64,000 nt of DNA from Betaproteobacteria bacterium HGW-Betaproteobacteria-9 (lineage in GTDB: Bacteria > Pseudomonadota > Gammaproteobacteria > Burkholderiales > Burkholderiaceae_C), in contig PHCC01000022.1 of the NCBI GenBank assembly GCA_002842215.1, forward strand, positions 1 to 64,000, written 5' to 3'. The notes under the pieces were generated by a model. That model did no database searches and was not told the origin of the DNA. It saw only the letters and a program-made list of their open reading frames with translations. Every line of letters begins with the position of its first letter. Within the stretch, counting starts at the first letter, position 1. Shown piece by piece: positions 54,401-61,786 of the stretch. Made by a program: the position numbers and the translations under genes.

Positions 54401-56393
54401 AAAGCGTTCTGTAGTCCGGCGGCAGGTAAGCCGTGGAATACACATCGCTGGAAGACCTGCGGAAATCCAACATGTCGACCAACACGGGACTACCTTCCCC
54501 GTTGATGACGATGTTGTCAGGCTTGATGTCGCCATGCGGCCATTCAAAGGCATGCATCTGCGCCACAGTGGCTGTCAGCCCCCGTGCGACGCCCAGTCTG
54601 GCCTCTCTCGGCTGTGGCTGGTCCATCCACTGCGCCAGCGTTTCGCCTTCCACCCATCGCTGGACGACCAACAAACTGCGCCGGCTCAGGCCGCTGTCCA
54701 GCACTGTGGCCACGCCCGGCAATGCCGCTGCCTGGAGGTTTCTCGCCCGTTCAAGAAATGAGAGAAGGCGAATGGCTTGGTCGGGTCGCTTCAGGTCTGG
54801 CTCTACCCCGTGCCACTCCTTGACCAGAACCGCTTGACCTTCAAAGGTGCTTCGAAATGCCAGGAGGTCGTCGTCATCGGTCAGGGGCTCCCCTTCCTCC
54901 GGGTAGTCGCGTACACGGCTCTTTGCTCGGTGAACGTCGAAGGCGGCAAGGTCGATGACCTGCTCATTCTCGTTCTTGGATGCCTCATTCAAGGCCTCCA
55001 GCATGTCCCGGGCCGTCTCGTATCGAACCTTAGGCTCTGCGCTCAGCGCCTTGCGAATGACAACATCAAAAGAGCCGCCGTAGGCGTCCGATGCTCTCGG
55101 CTCCCATGCGTAGTGCCCCCCCACGCGGGGCGGTCGTTCTCCGTGGAGCATCAGGTGCACCAAGACACCCAGCATGTACACGTCGCGACGGAAAGGGGTA
55201 GCGCCTTCCGTCGACCCTGAGTCCTCAGGCAAGTTGGAACGCTCCACCTGCACCCGCTCACGAAAGGTGCCAATGGTCGCCATGGTGGGGTAATAGGCTG
55301 CTGGGAATCCCGACAGCACAACCTTGGCTGGACGCTCAACCCACAAGCAGTGCGCTCCCACATCTCGGTGCGCAACGTTGAGGTCGTGCAAGTCGGCAAA
55401 TCGCTGCACCATTGCCTTAACCAGCACCACTCGCTCAGCTGGTGTCAACTTCGCAAGCCCAGAATTGACGAACTCGCTCAGACGGGTGACTTTGGGCGGC
55501 AGCGCGTACAGCTCAGCGAAGTCGCGCGTGACATCGGCCTCAGACATCCGAGCAATGGGGCGCAGAAGGCTGCGCGCAAGCTCTTCGTTTCGTGGCTCAA
55601 CATGCTCATATACGCGCTGCTCACGAAGGCCGATGAAACCGCGCTCTCCCTCTCCAATGAGCTCGCTGCCCAGGGCGCTAAAGTCCCATTGCCGGAGCAG
55701 CGCGAGCTTGTCTGGGTCTTGCTTTTCCTTAGCGCGAAACTCCGCGTAGAGCTTCTTTGGGTGCTCCCACAAAGGCTGTGCCTCCGGCCGATACCCATGA
55801 ATGTTAAAACCCGCCGGGCGTCCCCTCTGCCCTTCAAAAAAGAGGTCATAGGCGTTCAGGAAACCGAGGGGATTCATTCGACTTGGACGACTGACGAACG
55901 TCCTGTACTTTGACTCCTCCGTCCACTCCAATAGTTCGCTCAAAAAAAGTACAGAGTCAGCTTCTCCAGGGTCTGCAGATAGGTCAATTTCCTTGATGCT
56001 TCCGGTCAATACGACAAACGAAAGCACCCATGGGCGCTTAGCTGCGCCCACCCGCGTCTCAAGCGTCGTGCCAAGCCTCTTTGCTTTCAAATTGACCAAC
56101 GGCACCGGCGACCGCCCACGCGGCTGACCGTCGACATACCAGTTGCCTCCCCGGGCGGTGAGCTTTTCACCCCTCCAGTTCTTCAACTCAATGACGACGA
56201 TATGGGTGTGTGTGACCAACACCAGGTCGAAGTCGTCGTCGCCCGCACCGGGGCCCCCGCGCGGGAGCTTGAACGATGCGTATCCGCGCCACCCTTTGGT
56301 GAACGCAGCCGCGTCGAACGTTTTTTGTATCTGCTGATGCGCGTCGATTTCGGAGGCTGGCACGCCAGCCTTCTCTATGAGTCGAACTTCCAT
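51456..56393 (-). CDS. NERD-pseudokinase-kinase-SF1 helicase fusion (PglW-like / MkoA-like)
   Basis: A 1645-aa protein. The N-terminal NERD nuclease-related domain (about 1-160) has FDLVLV and the E-x-K in VIELKNW. A first kinase fold (about 240-480) has HRDVGAHC near 344 and lacks the HRDxKxxN Lys/Asn and DFG, so it is a pseudokinase. A second kinase fold (about 500-740) keeps a VAIK-like Lys (AVLVKEW), HGDIKPDN near 621 and VDMLDF, so it may be active. The helicase (about 1060-1620) has GPPGTGKTW near 1080, DEAG, GDHKQLPP, VDSYQGKE and AMSRAMERL: Upf1/Dna2-type (COG1112). NERD plus kinase recalls BREX-2 PglW; kinase plus COG1112 helicase recalls Mokosh MkoA. I know of no described BREX protein joining all four. 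Confidence 0.85.
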   Translation of the reverse strand: MEVRLIEKAGVPASEIDAHQQIQKTFDAAAFTKGWRGYASFKLPRGGPGAGDDDFDLVLVTHTHIVVIELKNWRGEKLTARGGNWYVDGQPRGRSPVPLVNLKAKRLGTTLETRVGAAKRPWVLSFVVLTGSIKEIDLSADPGEADSVLFLSELLEWTEESKYRTFVSRPSRMNPLGFLNAYDLFFEGQRGRPAGFNIHGYRPEAQPLWEHPKKLYAEFRAKEKQDPDKLALLRQWDFSALGSELIGEGERGFIGLREQRVYEHVEPRNEELARSLLRPIARMSEADVTRDFAELYALPPKVTRLSEFVNSGLAKLTPAERVVLVKAMVQRFADLHDLNVAHRDVGAHCLWVERPAKVVLSGFPAAYYPTMATIGTFRERVQVERSNLPEDSGSTEGATPFRRDVYMLGVLVHLMLHGERPPRVGGHYAWEPRASDAYGGSFDVVIRKALSAEPKVRYETARDMLEALNEASKNENEQVIDLAAFDVHRAKSRVRDYPEEGEPLTDDDDLLAFRSTFEGQAVLVKEWHGVEPDLKRPDQAIRLLSFLERARNLQAAALPGVATVLDSGLSRRSLLVVQRWVEGETLAQWMDQPQPREARLGVARGLTATVAQMHAFEWPHGDIKPDNIVINGEGSPVLVDMLDFRRSSSDVYSTAYLPPDYRTLSPLARDRYALAVVLDELLFKGQSADNLLGLELVHEEVQRLLTERQVSALEPLQSALDGKGQSTDLPDVVPYAVTIRGLSATGVPAGELQGDNGYFYLTMEDSRKHPGSKLVHLTGAGARLTVEWSPAERRASWVMVRPIDLTQLIWTQDKCLGRFRARLSVADGSRHEVSDLEPSLEEWCEQFGEQSFQAAEDGLLEGGVPAPALPVSELEVDTDQPVSSAEQQPKIDVEELWQALLAAEEDSLPIATVVGEPRRNPQREHQMLVPCSLDGAGFDPDIDDLTWVEKPNAEGLWRRCGDLELRDTFLGANAELAIERWSGKPPKPGDKLRLRSNMESASLTRRAAAVERILQGRSVVPDLMSYFQSAGAQPVPMQFLCPSEEALNAYSQGNKSLNESQREAFRKALQFGPLSLLQGPPGTGKTWFIASLLHYLVTKEGARRVLVVSQAHEAVNNALEKALELFESKGIAFDAVRLGHESAASETIRHLHSSSIEQSYRERFKAEYKERVVRLATEMGLASDFAAAAVRLHVNVGRLVEQISALVTDVPEPSSGRKKANSQEHTDEDVSIQRGRQLTEALQEVCKRDYQYSVGEVQLGEVMDDLFEQLVTQYEVQSPQAVERLRRLLKMSDDWLKTLGEPAANFVEFLAKSRTVVAGTLVGIGRRAAGVIQNMYDWVVIDEAGRAAPSELAVAMQTGRRILLVGDHKQLPPTFDQEVRHAVSKKLGYAVDSLAFSSDFERVFDSPYGRAVGASFKEQYRMAPAIGELVSEVFYGSNLATGRAASWLDTSLLPLQLRHEVCWVDTSSLGRSAMESNSPDRIDCWNDTEAGVVMNVLKSLVLSPGLVRALKEGLQHGEPIIGIICMYSKQREVLNRLKSEARWIPADLRRLVKIDTVDSYQGKENRIVILSTVRNNPQQSPGFLRLPNRINVAMSRAMERLVVVGAAPMWRGKNTGLPLGQVLKKIESLSEANRATIVKAQEFRS

Positions 56394-56428
56394 ACCCTCC
56401 CTACCCCTGTCTCAATGCTGTTGATACT

Positions 56429-58117
56429 TCAGACCCCGAGTCGCCACTGCTTGCTCAAGACATCCATCAAGTCGTTCTGCCGAGCCTGCACGTCAGCAGG
56501 TGTCCACGTCGACTTCTGCAACACCTGCGTCGTCAAAACGTAGGACGAAACCCCCTGTTTCCCAACGAAGTAGGCCGTCTTCTTCTTTTCGAAGTCAAAG
56601 TTCTGAGCTTGGGAGTTGCGTCGCCGATTGAGCGGAACCAGATTGGCAAGCCTGTGCACCCAGCGCACTTGGTCAGCAACGTTTGGCCACCACGTGGCCC
56701 ACTGAGAGCCAGGGGAAACCGTCTGGGGCAGCACATGCTCCAGTGTCAACAGCGACGGGTCATACTTGGCAGCGCCGTCTGAGAGAAAGGCGTCCAAGCG
56801 AAGGATGAGGTAGTTCCTGCGACGCGCCATCATTGAGTAGATGTCGCCCTGTAAGACACTCACGAAGTAGCGCTTTTCGTCGTCTGCCAGCTCTATGGCG
56901 GACAGTGGGTTCGCCATTGAATGCGCGCTCTCCATGGCAGTCAGAACACGGGCGTATCGTTCGATACGGCTGTTCACATCAACCGCGCAGACGTACATGT
57001 AGGAGGCCAACCGCTCCAGGCGTTCAAAGAACCACTTTGTGTACTCGCTGTCAGCTGCATGCGTCGCCAGAAACTTCATGGCGCACGGAAGCCAGTCAGA
57101 GTTGTCGATTCGGTTGAGCCAGCCCAGAGACGTATTCACGTCCTCTGCTTTCGACGTAGCCTGGTATGCCCCCTTCTTGGCAACCAAGTAGGCCTGAGTG
57201 AACGGCTCAATGACCTTCTTCACCAGGTCCTCAGCGGTAGCCACCTTCTTTATCACGCGCTCCGGGAACTCCTCCAACAAAGCCCGGCGAGCCTTGTCCT
57301 TCGCGTAAATCATGCGAATGTGCCCAAACACCTCGGCAAAACCGTCGCGACCAGTCTCAACCTCCAGCTCTTCCCAAGTCTCGTTGTAGTCATCGCGAAG
57401 CTCAGGCATCACCTTGCCAATGACATCGGACTTGATGATGTCCGTTGGTAACAAGTCGAGCCCTCGGCTGTTCAGCACTGAGAAAACCCTGAACGCAGAT
57501 TGCTCGCTCGGCGTCGACACCGCGACCAAGAAGCAACGCTGAACAATGAATGCGCCGAAGGCACAGAGTTGCTCAGTGTCCCCCATGAAGGTGGATTGGA
57601 GCCGCTGAACGAGCACCTCGGCATTGCGCCGAATGTTGCGTTGCGACTCGTTGTCGAGACGGGTCGGGTCCAGCGCAATGAGCTCAGACAGCTTCAAGCC
57701 TTGCACGTAATCGGCGAAGAACTGCTTGTCGCGTTCGCGAAGAGCCAAGCGCGGCTTGGACTTGAGGCCCTGCGATGCCCTCCCAGGTTCACGCAAGTAG
57801 CTTTCAAAATCAGTGCGGAGCTCACCCGTGAACTGGGCGGTCAATGACGCAAGCAAGATGGTCAGGGTCGTCAAACGTTGCTGACCATCAATGACCTCAG
57901 AGAGAGGCTTTCCTTCCTCCTTGATGAGGACGATGCTGCCCAGAAAATAGGTCTCGTCCTTCTCCTTCGAGAAGAAGTCATACAGGTCCGCAAACAGTTC
58001 TCCAGCCTGCACCTCCGTCCACGCGTATGGACGCTGATACGACGGAATGACGTAGTCGAAATCCGAGCTGAAGATTTTCGCGAGCGGATACTCGGCGCCA
58101 CTGATTTTCTTTGTCAT
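56429..58117 (-). CDS. DUF262-DUF1524 protein (GmrSD/BrxU-like type IV restriction enzyme)
   Basis: A 562-aa single-chain GmrSD-type protein. The DUF262 part has IPSYQRPYAW near 23-32 and IDGQQRLTTL near 74, the NTP-binding/ParB-like motifs. The DUF1524 part has LEHVLPQ near 458 and, 40 residues on, NLVPLNRRRNSQAQN, the His-Me-type nuclease core. Fused GmrSD proteins cleave phage DNA with modified cytosines; BrxU is the BREX-linked example. It has a good AGGA site and lies 34 bp after the UvrD-like gene and 35 bp before the giant fusion gene. Confidence 0.88.
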   Translation of the reverse strand: MTKKISGAEYPLAKIFSSDFDYVIPSYQRPYAWTEVQAGELFADLYDFFSKEKDETYFLGSIVLIKEEGKPLSEVIDGQQRLTTLTILLASLTAQFTGELRTDFESYLREPGRASQGLKSKPRLALRERDKQFFADYVQGLKLSELIALDPTRLDNESQRNIRRNAEVLVQRLQSTFMGDTEQLCAFGAFIVQRCFLVAVSTPSEQSAFRVFSVLNSRGLDLLPTDIIKSDVIGKVMPELRDDYNETWEELEVETGRDGFAEVFGHIRMIYAKDKARRALLEEFPERVIKKVATAEDLVKKVIEPFTQAYLVAKKGAYQATSKAEDVNTSLGWLNRIDNSDWLPCAMKFLATHAADSEYTKWFFERLERLASYMYVCAVDVNSRIERYARVLTAMESAHSMANPLSAIELADDEKRYFVSVLQGDIYSMMARRRNYLILRLDAFLSDGAAKYDPSLLTLEHVLPQTVSPGSQWATWWPNVADQVRWVHRLANLVPLNRRRNSQAQNFDFEKKKTAYFVGKQGVSSYVLTTQVLQKSTWTPADVQARQNDLMDVLSKQWRLGV

Positions 58118-58151
58118 CGTCTTGTCCTACCCTGGTTGCAAAAACTGAAAC

Positions 58152-60059
58152 TCATCGCTTTTCTTCCACCAAGCCCATCTCTGTCAGAAATCGGGAAGGC
58201 GATTTCTTCCACCCGTTGTATCGCTCGCCGTAGCTGAGCGTCAGTGTCTCGATGGTTCGCGTTATAGCCACAAAGCAGTTGCGCCGCTCCTCCTGCATCT
58301 CTCGACTCTCATCACCGGCCTTCTTGCTTTGAAACGAAGGGAGCTGGTCTTCCGACATCCCAACGAGGTAGACATGCTGGAACTCCAAGCCCTTGGAGCT
58401 GTGGATGGTCAAACAACGCACCGCATTCGCTGGTGCTTCCGGCGTCTTGTTTGCCAGGGCCAGCTCCTGCAAGAACTGTCCCAGCGAAAGTGAATAGGCA
58501 TCTGCTTCGTCACCAATCTCGCGAATGATGCTGTCCCAAACCTTGCGCTCGGACGTGTACTCAGCAAACTGCTCATCGCCTCCAGCGGAGCCAGCGCGTT
58601 CAACCGAATCGAAGTAAGCGAGTGCTTTCCTGAGGAAGGGCACATATTGACCGGCGACCAGGTCTTGAACTGGCTCACGCAACTCGGCCGGAACCTCTTC
58701 AGCCTCAGAGACAAGAGCACCGAGAGCAACCAGTTGGTCACCGTTGTGCTCTGCTGTGAAGCGGGCGAGGTCATCTTCCGACCAGTCCTTGCCCATACAG
58801 TCAGAAAAAGCCTTGGTCACAGTCGCGGCCAGGTCGTCGTCCGACCGAACCAGCGCCAGCTTCAATGCAGACGCAACGAAGCGCAGCGGTGCACTTTCGA
58901 ACTGCGACTTCCGGCGTTGAACATGAGAAGGGACTGACAGAGCCTCCAGCTCCTTCTGTACACGCTCCAACAACTTGGTCGCTCGGGCTAGCACCACAAT
59001 GTCAGCTGGTCGAACGCCACTCATCAGTCGCGACCTCACTCGGGTGGCAACACCTTCAGCTTCTTTCTGGTCGTCCTCAAAAGACAGCAGCTCGATTGGG
59101 TCCACATGACCACCGGGCTTCATGGAAAGAAGCGGCTTCTTTTGCTCAGAGCGTTCCTGGTTATGAACGATGAGTGCGTTTGCAAGGGCCACAACCTCCG
59201 GCGGACACCTGTAGTTTTCCGGAAGCTGAATCGTCGTCAAGGCGTAGTGCTGCTCCAGCTCTCGAACACGGGTCGGACTCGCGCCGTTCCATTGATAAAT
59301 GACCTGGTCATCATCACCCACGATGAACAAGTTGGCATTCTGCTCAGGGGCCAATGCCCGGAGCAAACGGTACTGAGCGACGTTGGTATCCTGAAACTCG
59401 TCCACGCTCATGTACCGATAGACCGTGCGAAGTTGTTTGCTGACGCGCGGTCGCTCGCGCAGAAGCTCCTCGCAGAAGTAAAGGATAGAACCGTAGTCCA
59501 GGCAGTTCTGCTCCTTCAAAAGCGCCTTGTAGCGACCAAACAAGACTTGCAGCTGATGCCCAGACTCCGAGTCCTTGAGCAGCGCTGAAACCTGTACATC
59601 AGGCGTAACGTTCCGAAGCAAGAAGTCAACCGCTGTCAGCGCTTTTTCGGCGGAAACGAATTTCGTGAGTTCGCCAGCCTTCTCAGCCAATATCGATTTG
59701 ATGAGACCAACACGCTCGGACTCCTCAAGAATCTCGAAATCCGGGCTTAACCCGAAGTGACTGCCGTGCTGCCGCAAGATGTCGGTCGCGAACGAGTGAA
59801 ACGTCGTCAGCAGCACCCTGTCCCTGGCATTCGGTACCAGTTTCAGCAGTCGCTCACGCATTTCTGCGGCGGCCTTCCTGGTGAACGTCAGGCACAGAAT
59901 CCGGAACGACTCGTCACGACTTTGCTCGACGAGGCGCGCAACCCGGGCAGTCAGGGTTGCCGTCTTGCCAGAACCAGGCCCCGCCAAGACCAGTAGTGGT
60001 CCCTCGTCCCACTGTGCGGCGGCCAGCTGGCTTGCATTTAGTTTCTTCAAGTAGTCCAT
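58152..60059 (-). CDS. gajB: UvrD/Rep-like helicase (GajB-like)
   Basis: A 635-aa SF1A helicase. Walker A AGPGSGKTAT near 24, VDEFQDTN near 218, GDDDQVIYQWNGA, ENYRCPP, SSKGLEFQHV near 555 and AITRTIETL in order. The start is ATG at 60059 (TGATG overlap with the OLD gene) or GTG at 60062. OLD nuclease followed by a UvrD-like helicase is the Gabija arrangement; B. cereus GajB is somewhat shorter (about 500 aa). The gene is embedded in a larger operon rather than standing alone. Confidence 0.85.
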   Translation of the reverse strand: MDYLKKLNASQLAAAQWDEGPLLVLAGPGSGKTATLTARVARLVEQSRDESFRILCLTFTRKAAAEMRERLLKLVPNARDRVLLTTFHSFATDILRQHGSHFGLSPDFEILEESERVGLIKSILAEKAGELTKFVSAEKALTAVDFLLRNVTPDVQVSALLKDSESGHQLQVLFGRYKALLKEQNCLDYGSILYFCEELLRERPRVSKQLRTVYRYMSVDEFQDTNVAQYRLLRALAPEQNANLFIVGDDDQVIYQWNGASPTRVRELEQHYALTTIQLPENYRCPPEVVALANALIVHNQERSEQKKPLLSMKPGGHVDPIELLSFEDDQKEAEGVATRVRSRLMSGVRPADIVVLARATKLLERVQKELEALSVPSHVQRRKSQFESAPLRFVASALKLALVRSDDDLAATVTKAFSDCMGKDWSEDDLARFTAEHNGDQLVALGALVSEAEEVPAELREPVQDLVAGQYVPFLRKALAYFDSVERAGSAGGDEQFAEYTSERKVWDSIIREIGDEADAYSLSLGQFLQELALANKTPEAPANAVRCLTIHSSKGLEFQHVYLVGMSEDQLPSFQSKKAGDESREMQEERRNCFVAITRTIETLTLSYGERYNGWKKSPSRFLTEMGLVEEKR

Positions 60060-61786
60060 CACGGCCTCCTAGCGAGGGCAATCGCCTTCATTACTGCACT
60101 GCGCAGCGCTTTAGGAACTGCCGTGGCGCCACGCTGTCGCATCGCCTCCACCACAGCGTACGCAGCACTGGGCTTGTCAGGTATGCATTTGATGATTTGG
60201 TCGGCGTAAGCTGGGTCGCCACGTGCCACTGTCAGCTTTGCAGCCTTTTTTGCAGGGACTGCGATGGCTTCGTAGACATCCAGAAACCCGTTGGAAGCCA
60301 AATACGGCTCGATGGACGAGGCTCCCGCAAGAACGGACATGTGTCGCCATGGCCGTTTCGGCGTATCCGGGATACGGTCCTCTGCCTTCTTGACATCGCT
60401 GACACCCTGAGCATCGGCATCAGTCAAGCAGTGCCATGAGATTCCTAGGGCATTGGCCGCATCCAAAAAGTAGTCGATATCGCCCAGCCGGTACTCCACA
60501 CATCTGACACCGGCTTGTTCGAGGTCCAGACCAAGCACCTGAGCTACCCCGGAAAATAGGATGGCTTCAGTTTCCCCTTCACCGAGCAACCAGCAACGGG
60601 CGAAAAACAACTCACCCCGAGTTCTTCGGACCAAGAAGTCAAACTTCCGCTGGTCTCGAGGGTCAAGGGTGCCTGAAGCTATGGCGCCAACCTTCACCTG
60701 ACCACGGGACTTGTAGATTCGCCGAATCGATGTCAAATCCACCTCAGACAATAGGTCGCCTGAGTGCGTGGCAATCACCTTTTGGCCGTCGATGTCACGA
60801 ATCGTCTTCCAGAGCGCCCTGACTGCGTTCGGGTGCAGATGCGCTTCAGGCTCTTCCAGCGCGACGATGGGCTTCGAGTCTTGGACGCCTTGCTTCCGTG
60901 CCAACTCAGACTTGAGGAACGCATCGAACAGCATCAGCACTGTCAAGCTTTGGGTACCTTCCCCGTGCCGACCTATCGGGAGCCGTGCCCCTGTGGCTGA
61001 AGCGATGCTGACCTGTGTGCGATTCAACATGTCGAACACTCGCGCCGGCACAGCGTCAACGCTCACGACATCTTGCCCCCCCAGGGCTACCAGTTCCTGA
61101 ACTTTGGCCAGGTGCTCGCGTACACCTCTGAATGTGCCGTGAGCCTCGATGATTTGTGCGTTGATGTTCTCAAGCTGCGCCTCGATGGCAGTCTTGGTTG
61201 CAGCATCGATTTGCGAGTTCTTCACAAAGGGCGACCAGAACTGGGAAGTGCGCGAGAACTCCTTACCAGCATCCCGCAACGCCGAGAGATAGAACAAGGG
61301 GCGCAGTTGCTGCAAACTCGTCAGTCGGTTGCGATTCTTGGCAGGCAGCGGGCTGCCAGCAGCGTCAAGGAACTCAAAGGTAGTTTCGATTTCTTGGATG
61401 ACGGGCGAGTACTGCGCACTGACACGCAGCTGCACGCGACTGCGGTCGTCCGGAGGCATCAGCGCAATCACGCCGCCGTCCCCTCCGAGCCGCTGCTCCA
61501 CTTCGTCTGACCACTCGCCAGCAGTAGCTTCCTCGAACGTCAGCGTTATGACGATGGGCGGCGCCGTCGTGGGGTCTGCCGTCCGGCTGTCAAAGTGCAG
61601 GTCGAACTCCTCGAATGCAGAAGAGCGCCCGGCAGACCGCAACGTGTACAGGCATGCACGAAGCGCATGCAGTACCGTGGTCTTGCCGCAGTTGTTTTCA
61701 CCAACCAGGACCGTGGTAGGGCCAAGCGCGAGGTCAAGCGACTTGATGCCACGGTAATTTTCAATCTTCAGACTGGTCAAGAGCAT
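60059..61786 (-). CDS. gajA: OLD-family ATPase with TOPRIM nuclease domain (GajA-like)
   Basis: A 575-aa protein close in length to GajA. The ABC-type ATPase has Walker A GENNCGKTTV near 27 and ALEEPEAHLHP in the signature/Walker B region. The C-terminal TOPRIM domain has LGEGETEAIL near 399 and LTDADAQG near 452, the acidic metal ligands. Such class-2 OLD proteins nick or cut DNA and pair with a UvrD helicase. The start (ATG 61786, or GTG 61789) overlaps the methyltransferase stop, so expression is coupled to the methyltransferase. Confidence 0.87.
   Translation of the reverse strand: MLLTSLKIENYRGIKSLDLALGPTTVLVGENNCGKTTVLHALRACLYTLRSAGRSSAFEEFDLHFDSRTADPTTAPPIVITLTFEEATAGEWSDEVEQRLGGDGGVIALMPPDDRSRVQLRVSAQYSPVIQEIETTFEFLDAAGSPLPAKNRNRLTSLQQLRPLFYLSALRDAGKEFSRTSQFWSPFVKNSQIDAATKTAIEAQLENINAQIIEAHGTFRGVREHLAKVQELVALGGQDVVSVDAVPARVFDMLNRTQVSIASATGARLPIGRHGEGTQSLTVLMLFDAFLKSELARKQGVQDSKPIVALEEPEAHLHPNAVRALWKTIRDIDGQKVIATHSGDLLSEVDLTSIRRIYKSRGQVKVGAIASGTLDPRDQRKFDFLVRRTRGELFFARCWLLGEGETEAILFSGVAQVLGLDLEQAGVRCVEYRLGDIDYFLDAANALGISWHCLTDADAQGVSDVKKAEDRIPDTPKRPWRHMSVLAGASSIEPYLASNGFLDVYEAIAVPAKKAAKLTVARGDPAYADQIIKCIPDKPSAAYAVVEAMRQRGATAVPKALRSAVMKAIALARRP

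Noticed and set aside
51456..56393. The giant protein as BrxC/PglY
   Set aside because: Its ATPase is an SF1 helicase (GPPGTGKT, GDHKQLPP, VDSYQGKE, AMSR) preceded by NERD and kinase folds, not the BrxC P-loop architecture.
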